From positions 4,767,501 through 4,831,500 of the forward strand of contig JAFCIZ010000005.1 in assembly GCA_017871115.1 (NCBI GenBank): 64,000 nucleotides of DNA, given 5' to 3'. Both the position numbers and the translations under genes were made by a program. This stretch comes from Cunninghamella blakesleeana (Eukaryota; Mucoromycota; Mucoromycetes; Mucorales; Cunninghamellaceae). Shown one piece after another: positions 15,100 through 27,488 of this stretch. The notes under the pieces were generated by a model. The model was given only the letters and a program-made list of their open reading frames with translations, was not told the DNA's origin and made no database searches. How positions within the stretch are numbered: position 1 is the stretch's first letter; each line of letters begins with the position of its first letter.

Positions 15100-16759
15100 C
15101 TATGATGCATGATTTTTAAAGTATTGGGTCATATTTTCATATACTAAAAAGGTAATACATGTTCCAGGAAGTACACGAATGACATTTGGCGCCAGGCCTT
15201 TATAAAATCCAACGAAACCTTCTGCTGATTTGATTTTTTTAATACAATCTATTACTCCACGGTATTCATCTCTTGTTTCCCGATTCTATAAATAAATAAT
15301 AGTTTGAATTCAATGACCATTCATTTTTTTGTTTTTTTGAACCACCATCATTTTATAAATACATTTGTTTTTTTATTAAGCCATCCTTGCTATTTATTTT
15401 ATTTTATTACCTGTAATCGACTTCTTAAAACTTGATATGGGTAAGTGGTAACTGCTGCAGTTACTTTAGAAGACATGGCCATCAATAAATATTCACTTGT
15501 ACTTAATTTAGCATTTAATTCATCTTTAGGAATTTCACCTTGTGCATATTTTATATCATTTCTCCATTTTTTCATTTCTTCATAAGCCATGAATTGAATA
15601 GCACCATGCGAAACACCAAATAAGGCTGGCACCATCCCACGATATAATCCACGGATCCCTTCTTCTTTAGTTAATCGTATCAACCCATCTATTAATCCTT
15701 TATAAGCATCTGGTGTATATCTTGTTGTTGTACACATTCTAGTTTTTATCACCCATAATGGATTAGTCATAACAGCTGTGACAGCACCTAATAATATTAT
15801 ACACAGTAAACAATAATAATAATGATCATCAATATATATATATATATGTCACTTTTATTATTTTATTTTTATTTTTTGTACATTATCTTTACCTGCTTCA
15901 GCTGACGCTAATAGATGTTGAAAAGCTGATAATTTTCCTTGATCATCCTTTTTCATATGCTTTTTAATAAGACTGTACCTAAAAAAATAAAAAAAATAAA
16001 ACATCCCCGTGAGAAAAAAAATCCTTATGTCTACTTGTCAAAATATTAAAATAAGCTAATAATTATCCTATTTTTCTTCTACTTACCACCAAAAATAAAA
16101 TCCCCAGCTTGCAGTAGCACCAGCTACACTTGGTGTTACACCTCTATATAACCCTCTGCTTATACCTTCTTGCTGTACGATATCTTTGAATGATTTTATA
16201 GTTCCTCCAATAAGTGGTCGTTTGGTTGAAGTTTTGGCAGCATCCACTATATATATCCATATTTTCAACAATAATAATAATAAAAAGATATATGTAAAAT
16301 AATGAAATTAGTTTCAGTATCTTTTAACCCTTGACTTTTGTTGTTGTGCCTGATAATAACTATTGTTATTATTTTTGACATAAATCCTTTTTTTTATTTT
16401 TTTTTATTTTCTTTCTTTTATCACTAATATCACTTTTTCTTCCTTTTTTCAAAATAATAGTACTCTCTATTACCTTGAAATCTAATTTTAATAACGTCTA
16501 ATGGATGTAAAATAGCAGTTGACACTAAACCAGCTCCAAAACCGGCTAAAGCTTGATCCTAGTTAATATAATAATAGAATAGAATAGAATAGAATAATAA
16601 AAAAGGTCAAATTAGAGATTTATCCTTTTTTTAAAAATACCATTATTCATACAAGTAATAATAATTTTAATCATAAGTAGCTTTTATTCATTTTATTTCA
16701 TTTTATTTTTACTTTGTATCCTTTACCGTATGAGGTGATCCTGTAAAAGATTTAGTCAT
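15100..16759 (-). CDS. FLX1: Mitochondrial FAD/folate-type carrier (SLC25A32/Flx1 family)
   Basis: Six exons on the minus strand (16759–16727, 16558–16474, 16246–16087, 15978–15893, 15787–15411, 15285–15100) give 308 residues, the normal size of a mitochondrial carrier. Three repeats are visible, each with the carrier signature: HPLDVIKIRFQ, NPLWVIKTRM and YPYQVLRSRLQ. PLWVIKTRM and the GLYRGVTPSVAG and GLYRGMVPALFGVSHGAIQF segments match the folate/FAD branch by my recollection of the family. Six membrane helices in the inner mitochondrial membrane are expected. Role: import of FAD (or a folate) into the matrix. It lies tail-to-head with COQ6, a flavoprotein, but about 1 kb apart, so no operon-like link is implied. 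The ORF-scale fragments alone miss exons 1, 2, 4 and 6. Confidence 0.88.
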
Positions 16760-17744
16760 TATTATTTAAAAGTTGATAATAAAAAAAGAGAAAAAAAAAA
16801 AAGTATTAAGAAAAAAAAAATTCAAAAAGCCTTTTTTTAAAAAGCGGAGTTTTTTTGCAAACCTTAATTTTTTCTTTTCGCAAAAAAAGGTTTAAATTTT
16901 TCTTTTTTTAAAATAAAAGTCGCTATGTTCCGCTTTCCTTCGAGTAAAAGTAAGAAAAAAATGAGAATTTAGTCTATATTTTATTAGTAAAAATTAAACC
17001 ATTATACTTATTTAAAATATATATATTGAAAATACAAGCTATTCTGTAAGTATCATTGTTTTTAAGCGAAGCAGTTTCATCACTAATATTTCTGGGAAGT
17101 ACTTCAGGCACACAATACTTTTTTTTTTGTAATAAAAATGCATATTTAAGTTATTTATGCTTCTTCAATTTCATTAACCAATATCTAATATTAGTCAATC
17201 TACTGAAAATTCTGGTCAGCTGTTTTATTATTTATAAATTTATTTGAATATTTAGTTTGAATATGATTCTTAAAAAATTATCCTCATATGTCGATGATCA
17301 TTTCATGAAATTTACATTACATATAAAAATTGACAGTATCATTGATCGATTAAAATTTCATATCAATTGATCTGTTGTTTATGGAGATAGATAAAAAATT
17401 TAATTTAGACAAGGTTCTTTAAATTAATCCACAGTTATCTATGATTATTTTATGGGAAATTAAACTGTATATAGAGATAAGGCAGTTTATTATTATTATT
17501 TCAAGTTATTTTTTTAACTCTACAAAGTAAAAATAAAATAAAATAAACTATTTGGCAATACAGTTAAAAAAAATGAAAAATTAAAACATATTGTATTATT
17601 GTACATAGATAAAAATAGAATATTATTCAATTCCCATTGTTTTATATTAATTTATTAAAAGCTATTATATATATAAAGCTTTTAAAAAGCAATTGCAATC
17701 GTATAATAAAGTTCATAATAATTGGTTTTTAAAAAAAGATAATA
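16760..17744. other. Intergenic region, no gene supported
   Basis: Promoter of the carrier gene on its left (minus strand) and 3' region of COQ6 on its right. Base composition is slightly less repetitive than other spacers. A 63-codon open frame at 17056–17247 has no codon bias or family resemblance and was not accepted. Confidence 0.45.
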
Positions 17745-19952
17745 TTAACGTTGAATATTTCCATTATATTCAACGCCCATTGCATATTTCATGATTTCAT
17801 TCTATTGAATATATATATATATATATATATTAGTAATTAATGATTATATATACATACTTCTTTTATACTATTTATATTCTTCATTTAGTTTACCTTAACA
17901 AAACTCATATTATTCACTGTTGAAAGACCTAAAGATCTTATCCAAGTGACAGGTCCAATATCATTACTGAATAATCGATGCATTTTATCACAAGCACTAA
18001 TCATGACAATATTACGAATATATCGATCTGCTGCGTAATTCTTTAATAAATGAATGCTACCAATGTCTTGTCCTTCTTGTACACCCTTTACTAACACGTT
18101 AGTTAATGATTCAATATCTAATAAGCCTTGATTTAACCCTTGTCCAGCCAATGGGTGTGTCGTGTGAGCTGCATCTCTATTCAAAATGTATACACATATA
18201 TATATGTGTAAGTATAAGTTTTTCTTTTTCATTTTCATTTTTTACTATTTTTTTCTTGTTTGATTGTCATTCTTCAATTGTATATACTTTACCCTACAAG
18301 AGCAACACGGTCATAAATATATTTTTCAGAATTTCTTAATCGAAGAGGAAAACTTGCCCGACTTGACGCTTGAATTCCAGTTACTTTGGGGGGTAAAAGA
18401 ATAGAAGAAGATTGGTTCATAACTTGGTCCCGCCATTCAACTTCTGAAGCCAATGCTGGGAATTCATTATCACTCAATTGTTTATAAAAATAATCTAAAT
18501 CAACATGGCTTAATCGAAAAGCAGCGTTGACTAATTGTACAAAATCATTTTCTGATACATTTTTAAGTAATTTGGCTAAATGTGGTTTTGTTGACCATAC
18601 CATGGATGCATATCCTTCGCCCATCTATAAAAAAAAATAATGAGTACTTTTTTTTAAAAAAATATCATTATTGTTATTGTATGTATATAAATATTTACTG
18701 GTAACATTGCAATTGGGCCTGTTGGTAAAAATCGCTGCCAAGCTGTGTGATGTTCTAATGAATCTAATTTTAAAGTTGCCACTACACCTTGAGCATCATA
18801 ATCCCAGCCTAGTGATTCTATGTTAGCATAAGTTCTTACAGGGCTGTTCGCTCCATCAGCGCCAATCTATTAATATAAATGTAAATAAATATTTTATATT
18901 TAGAAGAACAATTAATTATATATGTATATATGTATATGTGAATATGTGTATATATCGTCTTATATTTCCTTTCTTTTCGTTTTTCTCTCTATTTATTTTT
19001 TATTTTTTTATTTACCAATAACTTGGCTCTAAGTTCAGTTCCATTTTCAAGTTGAATGGCTGGCCAATCAGATAAATCCAATGTATGCTCATTATCGTTA
19101 TTATCGCTGGTTACAGATTTCTCTTGTATAGATGATACGCGTGCTTTTTGTAAAATATCTACTTGAGCTCCATTTGTACGACATTGCTCCAATCTTTTTA
19201 ATAAAGCATGTTGTAAATGAGTATTTTCTATCATATAGGCAATAGTTGTTGTATCATCGTTTATATTAGTGTTGTTGTGATTATAACCCATTAATTCTTG
19301 AGAATCAAAATGAATACTGGCGCCAGTAACACCGTCCCATACTTGCATATTACTATATGGATTTGTTCTATCATTATATAAATGTTCCTTAACACCAATG
19401 CCTTGATATATAAAGTAAAAATAGTAAATAGTAAGTATAATAGTTAATAGGTATATATAATTATATATCTCTCTCTTATCGATTATATATATATATATAT
19501 ATACATATATTATAATTACTATCATTACTTACTATCTAAAAATCGCATAGATCCAGGTGTCAAAGATACAGTACGATTAGAATATATATCCTTTTGTGGT
19601 GTCCAATTTAAAGTTGAAGTCAAATCCATAGCTTCTACCAAAGCGACACGTTGATGTTGTAAAATAGGATTACTAGCTATGATATAGTATTAAATATATA
19701 ATATCCATTTATATACGCTTGAACAAAAAAAGAATTTATATATATATGCTTTTTTATTATCATAATATATACAACTTATTATTTTATACGAGTACCTATA
19801 GAACAAGCAAGGGCTGTACCAGCAATACCTCCGCCAACAATAATGACATCGTAAGCATTTTTTAAATCAGTTTCTATCGAATAAAAACGTCTGTTTTTAA
19901 AGAGAATATTTTTTTTTGATATGGTCGATAAACGATTTATTCTTAAAAACAT
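17745..19952 (-). CDS. COQ6: Ubiquinone biosynthesis monooxygenase COQ6
   Basis: Seven exons on the minus strand (19952–19796, 19676–19533, 19401–19016, 18866–18699, 18624–18293, 18176–17894, 17801–17745) encode 508 residues. The N-terminus is rich in Arg, Lys, Ser and Asn with no acidic residue for about 25 residues, as a mitochondrial presequence would be. A Rossmann FAD motif (VIIVGGGIAGTALA) follows. The MQVWD segment, the LIGADGANSPVR motif and the second flavin-binding segment VGDAAHTTHPLAGQGLNQGL are all those of the UbiH/COQ6 hydroxylase family. Role: C5 hydroxylation of the ubiquinone precursor ring in the mitochondrial CoQ complex, with electrons from ferredoxin. Divergent from POLK across 262 bases. 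Confidence 0.95.
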
Positions 19953-20214
19953 GACTTTTCTATATATTTTTTTAATTAAAAAAAAAGGAAGAAAAAAAGG
20001 AAGGACAACAAAAAAAAAAATACTAGCATAAGTTAAAAGCCAGCATTTTTTATTTAAAAATCTATAAAAAAAAAAAATTCACGCGAACCGCAGCTTTTTT
20101 ATATCACTTTGCTTTTTTTTTTTTTTTTTTTTTTTCGTTCTTTTCTACTTTATCTTTTTTTTTATTGTTATTGTTACCTTTATTATTCTATTTAAAAGCA
20201 TATGAAAATAGAAT
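19953..20214. promoter_or_regulatory. Short bidirectional promoter of COQ6 and POLK
   Basis: Only 262 bases separate the two divergent start codons, so both promoters must lie here. It is mostly poly-A and poly-T (a 21-base T run near 20116) around a small GC-richer patch (20079–20094). No known factor site was identified; this call rests on geometry. Confidence 0.5.
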
Positions 20215-22982
20215 ATGGTAGATCAAACTATGGATTCAATCGAAGAACAATTTTCTTCACAAATTATTGAAGAAGAAGATTTATTTTTTGATGATCCTTC
20301 TTTTATGGAAAGCGACGACGATGAATCTACAGCTCTTTTTGAAGAAGCGGTTGCTCAACATAATAGAATAAACGATCATCAGCAAGATAGTAATGATTCT
20401 CAAAATGATACTTTACGTTCACGTTTAGCTGGGCCCTCTGCACATAAAGTAATATAATTATCATTATTATCATTATATTTATCAAATAAAAACATGGTTA
20501 AATCGAAAATAAAACATGTTACTAACCAGTGTTTATATCATTATTTATTATTTCGTGTGAATAGGCTGGTTTGGATACTATAGATAAAAATGAAGTAAAT
20601 CGCATTATTTATGAAGCCTCAAAGGTAGTTTATTTGTATTTATATCTATCTTTATTTATATATAAAAGAAAAATAAAATTATATTTGGTTTACAAAAAAA
20701 AAAAAACTATAATTAAAGTTTTCATTGTTAGGGATCGGCCTTTTTTGAAAATGAAAGAAAACGTGATGAGGCCCTGACAAAAAGAATTGATGAAATGTTG
20801 AAACGATATGATAAAATAAAAAATTTGGATTTATCATTTGAAAAAAAAGTTGTAGATCATAAAGTAGGTTACAGTTTTAATTATAAATTTTTATAATAAT
20901 GATAATACTCCAATTGTAATGAATGAATTTACTTTTTATATATATTTACATTATAAATTAGATAAAGGAAATGGAGTCAAGTAGGGATTTAACGCAATGT
21001 ATATGTCATATAGATATGGATGCCTTTTATGCTTCTGTAGAAGAATTAGATGACCCATCCTTAAAAGAAATTCCAATGGCTGTAGGTGGTATGTCTATGT
21101 TATGTACAAGTAATTATTTAGCGAGAAAAAAAGGTGTTCGATCGGTAAGACTAAAAGAAATAAAAAGACAGGTTTCATTATTTAATAAAGTGTATTAAAT
21201 TTATTTATTTATTTATAAGGGTATGCCTGGGTTTATTGGATTGAAGTTATGTCCTGAATTAAAGCTGATTCCGTTGCATTTCCCAAAATATAGAGCTGCA
21301 TCTAATAAAGTCAGAGCTATCTTTGCAAAATATGATCCTGATTTTTTACCATTGAGTTTAGATGAAGTAATTCACGAGATATAATACATATATATGTGCC
21401 TTTGTATCTGCTTGTGTTTGATATTAATTTGTTTATTTATTTGATTTTTTTTTTATTTTCTATAGGCTTACTTGAATTTAACAAAGGTAAGGTCAGAACG
21501 AATGTAGTTGTGAAGCTAATAATAGAATTTTTATATGTATATGTAATTTTTATTATTTGTATTTATTATTATAATTTATCATTTTATAGTATCTTACAAC
21601 TACTACTCTATCGCCTTCTGAAGTAGTTCAAAATATTCGCGATGAAATTTTTGCTGAAACACAATTAACTGCTAGTGCTGGTAAAATAAATAATACGAAT
21701 TTAATGCTCCCTCTCTCTCTCTCTATATATATATATATAATATAATGATAAAATTTACGTTAATAGAATCAATCATTCCCATTTGTTTTTATTATTATAA
21801 TAATAATTTTAGGAATTGCTTCTAATAAGATGCTTGCCAAAATATGTAGTGATATGAATAAGCCAAATGGGCAGTACTTTTTACCAATGGACCGTGCTAG
21901 TATTATGGCATTTACAAAAGATCTTCATTTAAGAAAGGTATTGAGAATAATATGAATGATATAGCTTAGTATAAATATATAATTAAATCTTTATTAATTT
22001 ATAAATATATATTCATTTTGTTTTTTTTTTACTTATTTTTTAATTACAACTATCATATTAAAAGGTATCTGGAATTGGTCGTGTTACTGAACGAGTTCTA
22101 GAATCACTAGATGTAATAACTTGTGGAGATGTTTATAATAGACGAGCTATGCTTTATAAACTCTTGAGCCCAATCAGTTTTAAATTTATGATTAAATGCT
22201 ATCTTGGAATTGGATCTACTTTTTTAAATAATGAATCTGAACGTAAAAGTATTAGCGTGGAAAGGTAAATAAAGATACAATATATAAATATATATATAAT
22301 AGAATAAAACAGAATGTACAACTAATCAATTCATTTCTTTCTTTTTTCTTCTTTTTGTATCAATTTAAAATAGAACATTTTCACCAATTTCTGATAAAAT
22401 TACATTATATAATAAAGTAGATGAATTGTCAAAATTATTAGCAGAAGATTTATTAAAATACAACTTAAAAGGGAAAACAGTTGGTATTAAATTAAAACTA
22501 GATACATTTGCGGTAAGAGCAAGGGCAAAAACGTTTCCACATTATATCAGTGACAGTAAAGAGATTGCAAAGATTGCCAAAAAGGTACATATATTGATAA
22601 TGAAATAATAATAATCTTAAAAATAAATAAATAAATACATTATAGCCATCACGCTGAATTTTTTTTTTTTAAAAAAGTTATTAGACAACGAGCTACCTAT
22701 ATCGATAAGGCTTATGGGAATTCGTATGTCCACATTAAAACCAAAAGCCAATGATGATTATGGGGTGAAGAAAGTAACTATTTTATTTTTAATCTTTTTT
22801 CATGAAGAGTGAATATATATACATGTAATCTTATTTATTAACCATCAATGTTATTATTATTATTATTAATAATATTATTTTTATTTAGTATTTCACCAAA
22901 ATCACATCCGATAATGAAGTAAGCACCTTACCCAGTAAACGAAAAAATGATGATATAAATGACACCGTGACAGAATCGATCC

Positions 22983-23017
<35 letters not shown>

Positions 23018-23275
23018 ACTATACCAGCCTACTTGTGTCCAATATGCAATAGGACCCTTCAATTAGATAATAAAAAAATGAACGACCATATTGATGATTG
23101 TTTAACAAAGATTGAAGTCAAGGAAATATTAAAAGAACAAAATAATAGTATTCCCAACAATGATTTTATCGATAACAATAACAGCGATCATAGTAATAGT
23201 AATAAAAAAAAGAAAATTAATGATGGGAATAAAATAAAATCATTATTTGATTACTATAAAGATAAACCTACTTAG
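20215..23275 (+). CDS. POLK: Y-family DNA polymerase kappa with UBZ zinc finger
   Basis: Twelve exons (20215–20448, 20565–20624, 20732–20863, 20962–21144, 21220–21366, 21466–21486, 21590–21680, 21813–21937, 22065–22264, 22374–22584, 22678–22773, 22889–23275) encode 628 residues. Translesion polymerase of the DinB/kappa branch: [12 protein letters not shown] carries catalytic acidic residues and the steric region, PLSLDEAYLNLT the second catalytic acidic pair, then a helix-hairpin-helix ([13 protein letters not shown]) and little-finger domain. The kappa-type N-clasp sequence is present before the palm ([27 protein letters not shown]). One UBZ-type finger (CPIC…H…C) near the C-terminus should bind ubiquitinated PCNA. 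A poly-Ser run encoded by (TCA)n precedes it. Exon 6 is only 21 nt. Confidence 0.95.
22976..23018 (+). repeat. (TCA)n microsatellite coding a poly-serine linker in POLK
   Basis: In-frame run of about 11 TCA units giving consecutive serines just upstream of the UBZ finger. Likely a flexible, length-variable linker. Confidence 0.85.
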
Positions 23276-23490
23276 ATTAAGATGAAACTAGATTTAATTT
23301 GATGAATAAAGTTTTTTTCCAACATTTTTTTTTTACCCCATTTTTTTCCAGCTTTTTCTCCGAATTGACTTTAAATCTCCACTTTTTAGTAGAAACTCTA
23401 ATTCGTTCAAAGGATAAAAGTTTTTTTTTTTTTTTTTTCTCTCTTTCTTTTATTATTATTTATTATTTTTTACTTATATAGATATATATC

Positions 23491-24280
23491 ATGGTTAGTA
23501 CACAATACAATAGAAAACCTGTCCCTATATTTATTGTTATGGGTGTAGCTGGTTGTGGAAAAACAAGTGTTGCCGAAGAACTTCAATTACTTTTGAATTG
23601 TGATTATGTTGAAGGTGATTCTCTTCATCCTAAAGAAAACGTTGATAAAATGACTTCAGGTAAGAAAATAAAAAAAAAAAAAAATATGAGAGATAAAGAG
23701 AGATTAAGATGTATATGCTTTATATATATATATATTCTAAAAAAAAAAAAAAAAAGATGAGAATATTAAGCGTTTGTGTAATAAAAAAAGAACATGTCAT
23801 CCTATAAAAGGAATGATCACTTATGTCTAATTTTTTTTATTCATTATACTGATTTTATTATTTTTTTTTTTAAAAAAAATAACAGGTATACCATTACAAG
23901 ATGATGATAGATGGCCATGGTTAAGAAAGATCCGAGATACTATTGAAGCTCATGCTAAAACATTATATGACCAAGAAGAAGAAAAAGGAAGAGCTTTAGT
24001 TGTAACTTGTTCGTCTTTAAAAAAAGTATATAGAGACATATTATGTGATGTACCTAAAGAATTGGCTACAGTGACGTTTGTTTATTTGAAGGGAACTACT
24101 GATTTATTAGCAGAAAGAATTGGAAATCGCCAAAGTCATTTCATGTCAGCCTCTATGCTTCAATCTCAATTAGATACCTTAGAAGAACCCGATCCAAAAA
24201 CGGAAAATGTCATTATTACTTGTATTACACCTGAACCAAAAATCATTGCCGCTGATGTTTTAAAACAGCTTAAACATTAA
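23491..24280 (+). CDS. Gluconokinase
   Basis: Two exons (23491–23659 and 23886–24280) encode 187 residues, the normal size of GntK/IdnK-type gluconokinases. Walker A loop GVAGCGKTS at residues 18–26 is followed by the family segment EGDSLHPKENVDKMTSG, which is split by the intron, then by WPWLRKI, VVTCSSLKKVYRD and the lid region (RQSHFMSASMLQSQLDTLE). It phosphorylates D-gluconate to 6-phosphogluconate with ATP, feeding the pentose phosphate pathway in the cytosol. Start chosen at the first Met before the P-loop strand. It begins 215 bases after POLK ends, in the same direction, with a T-rich spacer. Confidence 0.95.
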
Positions 24281-24627
24281 AAAAATAGACAGTTTGTATA
24301 AATAATAATAACAGTAATGGTAATACATTATATATATATATATATATATTAATATATATTTATTTATAGTTTATATAGCCTTTTTATTTATTTGTAATAT
24401 TGTAAATAAAAACATTATAATGCCTCTTGGCAACTTAATTTTTTAAAATCAGCCATAATTATTTTTAGACATAAAAAAATATATATTTTTTCAGTTTTTT
24501 AATCTTTTTTCCTGACTCTTTCTCTTTCATATTTTTGTTACTTTACACTTTATTTTTATTTTCATTATTATTATTTTATACCAAATAACATTCCTTTCAA
24601 TACCCTTTATATATTTATTTTGAACCA
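24281..24627. other. Short intergenic region
   Basis: Gluconokinase 3' region and promoter of the next gene. (AT)n near 24330–24350 and an AATAAA-like signal near 24405. Nothing else seen. Confidence 0.45.
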
Positions 24628-25899
24628 ATGACTTCAGCAGAGATTAACAGTGAACAAGTAAAAGAATTATTAGGCTGGACAGAAAAGTTGCCTAAAAAAA
24701 AGAAAGTTATATTTCAACGATTAAAAGAATATCAAAAAATACTTGAAGCAAAACAAAAAAGAACCCAAATTTATGAATGGACCGTGTTAGCACTTGAAAG
24801 ACAATATCAACGACGCTTATGTGAAGACCGATTTTTAATATCTCATCAACAACAACAAAGCCATATTCAAAGTATTCAATTAAATATACAGCACTGTGAA
24901 AAAAAGTTGGAGCAATTAAAACAAGATTTACAAAAGCAGCAACCTCAACTTCAGGCAGCCAGACTTTATGCAACAAATAGAAATGATAAATATAAAAAGC
25001 GTCAAAAACAGTTTCATAATTATAGTAAATTGCCTATTATGAAAACAGTCTATAAAAAAAAATATCTAAGAGCTCAAGCGAAAAATCAACAAGCTGAATC
25101 ACAAGTTAGTGAATTACTTCATAAAATTGATACTATTAAAGCAAATCAAGCACAAGTATCACAACAAATGCGTAGCTATCAGCAAGAACTTAATGAATTC
25201 CAACATAAAATACATCTAATCCAGGAACGAATACAAAAAAATGAACAGTTATTAACAAAATGGTTAAAAGGATTTAGTTATTGGCGTGAAGTTATGGGCC
25301 CTATATATTTAACAGTAGAACAACGAATTGTAGCGGTACAGCACCTTGTTCAACAACAAAATAATAATAATAAAAGTGGGTCATCATCAAAACAACAACA
25401 GCAATTAAATGCTACTTTAAAAGCATTTCAATTGATTTGTAAAGAGTATGAAGAAAAAGAATCGTTCGGGAATCAGCAATTTTCTTTAGATAAAGTAGAT
25501 TTTGATTGTGCAAAATGTATGCAATTCATTGAACAAGGGAAACCATTACCTGATAAATCCAATACAGCAGATATTCTTTGTGAAGCTTGTTATCAACAGC
25601 ATCGTACCACCATGATTATTAAAAAGAAATTAGGCTTTTTACAATCCAACCCATCCAAATCATTATCAGATACCTCATTTTCTTCAATCTCTACCACTTC
25701 TTCTTCTTCTACCGCTTCTTTAATAACCCCACCTACTTCAAGACAACCTTCTTTTGTTCATGATCCTTCTTCACTATCATCTCCTCCACCCCCTCCATCA
25801 GTACCTCCTAAAGATCATCATCATCATCATCATCATCTTGAACCTTCTCCTTCTGCTCCATCTAAACTTGAATTATTAGATAAGCGTATCACTGCATAA
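24628..25899 (+). CDS. Unrecognised coiled-coil protein with a CxxC…CxxC zinc motif
   Basis: Single-exon gene of 423 residues with no family I recognise. Residues 1–230 are charged and Gln-rich with a long predicted coiled coil (heptad-like E/K/Q/L spacing from about 75 to 210). A possible metal site follows: C294–C297 and C318–C321, two CxxC pairs 20 residues apart, resembling half a LIM or a single zinc-ribbon knuckle. The C-terminal 90 residues are low complexity: Ser/Thr, five consecutive Pro followed by SVPPK (SH3-ligand-like), and seven consecutive His. A coding status is well supported by length and by lack of stops over 1.2 kb at 75% AT. It could be a cytoskeletal or trafficking scaffold; this is only a guess. 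Confidence 0.8.
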   Translation: MTSAEINSEQVKELLGWTEKLPKKKKVIFQRLKEYQKILEAKQKRTQIYEWTVLALERQYQRRLCEDRFLISHQQQQSHIQSIQLNIQHCEKKLEQLKQDLQKQQPQLQAARLYATNRNDKYKKRQKQFHNYSKLPIMKTVYKKKYLRAQAKNQQAESQVSELLHKIDTIKANQAQVSQQMRSYQQELNEFQHKIHLIQERIQKNEQLLTKWLKGFSYWREVMGPIYLTVEQRIVAVQHLVQQQNNNNKSGSSSKQQQQLNATLKAFQLICKEYEEKESFGNQQFSLDKVDFDCAKCMQFIEQGKPLPDKSNTADILCEACYQQHRTTMIIKKKLGFLQSNPSKSLSDTSFSSISTTSSSSTASLITPPTSRQPSFVHDPSSLSSPPPPPSVPPKDHHHHHHHLEPSPSAPSKLELLDKRITA

Positions 25900-26047
25900 T
25901 TTATTTATTTTTTAAGAAAAATATGATAAAAATAAAAATAGTATATATGTATAAAGCCGTTTTTATTATAGTTTGAATGAATGATAAATGATATTGTTGT
26001 ACATATTTACAAATGATTTTTAAATAAAATAAATTAAAATGATAATA

Positions 26048-26877
26048 TTAATTTTCAGACAAGTCTTCTTTTTTCTTGATAGATTTTTTCTTTTTTTTAA
26101 GATTAGATTTATCATGTTGTTGATCTTTATCTTTTTTTACTGTACTTTGTTGATTCTTTTTATTATCCTGTTGGTTATTTTTTATTTTACGTTGCTTTTT
26201 TATACTTTGGTAATCAAAACAATCATCTGGATGTAGAAAAATACATTTTTTACCAAAAGGGCATGATTTTCCATTTCTATAAATAAATAATATATAATTT
26301 AATAATAGAATAGACTTGTAATTAATAATATAAATAAAAATAAAAAATACCTATTTTTTTAATTTTGGTTTTAATTTTCTCCTTATAATTATTAAATTGA
26401 TACGTGGAATCATTTACCTACAGTTCATGAATGGGTGATAGTATTTACAGTGATTATTTGTACAGCCAGGCCAAAATTCACATCTTGATTTATAACTAGG
26501 TATATAAGGTTGTTTTTGCTGATGAATGATCTCTGAACGTGTCATTGAACTTTTAGTAATAGTATGGTGGTTATTGCTTTTAATTGCTAATGTTGAAGAA
26601 GTTGGAGATGATCTTGTTGTTCTTTTAGAATTATTCTCTTTCATACTGGGTATATCATTACTTGCGTTATTTCCCTTTTCAATAATTGATTTGGTAACTT
26701 TATTTTTATTACTGATACTAACTGTATGATTATTATTATTGATGGTGGTGATGCAGGTGATATTTTTCTTTAAACTGATATAATTATTATTTCTATTGTC
26801 ATGATGGATAATATTATTTTCTTCTTTGTCTTCATTGATAGTTGATGATTCTTTTAAGGAATTATGATTTAAATCGA

Positions 26878-26910
<33 letters not shown>

Positions 26911-27307
26911 CACTACCGATACGGCTATTGTTAGAATTGGTAATAGTTGATAGTTCTCTTGTAATGTCTTGAGTTAAGTGAGTGGCAATGTTGTTATTGT
27001 TAATAGGTGCATATATATGGTGCGCATCTGTAATGATATTATTTCTAGTTGATAAAGGCTGAGTTTTTGATTCTTCTTTTTTAATTTGACTTATACTAAC
27101 CGTTGTCTTTTCATTATTATTATTATTATTACTATTGTTACTTTCTAAAATAGTGATTGGTTGTTTCTCTTTTTTTCTTAGTTGTGTATTTTTTAATAAA
27201 TAATATAAAACAAAAGCGATGATTACGAATGAAATAATTATAATGGTATATTTAGTAATAAAAAAATAAGCTAAACTATTTACTTTGGTAAAAAAACGAA
27301 TCAACAT
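26048..27307 (-). CDS. Membrane-anchored tandem CCCH zinc-finger protein
   Basis: Two exons (27307–26418 and 26276–26048) give 372 residues. Residues about 18–40 form one hydrophobic transmembrane helix near the N-terminus, followed by basic residues. A long disordered Asn/Ser/Thr/Ile-rich region follows, with eight or more consecutive Asn. At about residues 280–312 two zinc fingers appear: CEFWPGCTNNHCKYYHP and then CPFGKKCIFLHP, the second completed by exon 2. Spacing and the W-P/F-HP residues resemble Nab2/ZC3H14-type poly(A)-RNA-binding fingers. The tail is strongly basic (Lys/Gln). An integral-membrane anchor on such fingers is unusual, and points to a membrane-tethered RNA-binding protein. 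Divergent from RPS23, with 181 bases between start codons. Confidence 0.8.
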
Positions 27308-27488
27308 GATAAATATAATAAATAAAAAAGAAAGAAAGAGAGTGTAAAAAAAAAAGTGTATTAAAAAAATATATCCATATAATACAAAAAATGGCGGCGG
27401 CGTTTAAATTTTTATTTCAACATTTTAAAAAAATAATTTCGGCTGGGAATAGATAGAACTTCCTCTTTCTTTTTTTTATTATTTAAAA
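27308..27488. promoter_or_regulatory. Compact bidirectional promoter of the CCCH gene and RPS23
   Basis: 181 bases between divergent ATGs. Contains a short GC patch (GGCGGCGGCG at 27392–27401) in otherwise AT-rich DNA, which stands out as a possible ribosomal-protein promoter element. Called from geometry. Confidence 0.45.

Noticed and set aside
17056..17247. A 63-codon open frame between the carrier gene and COQ6
   Set aside because: No recognisable domain, no codon bias and no signal. Such frames are expected by chance on this scale.
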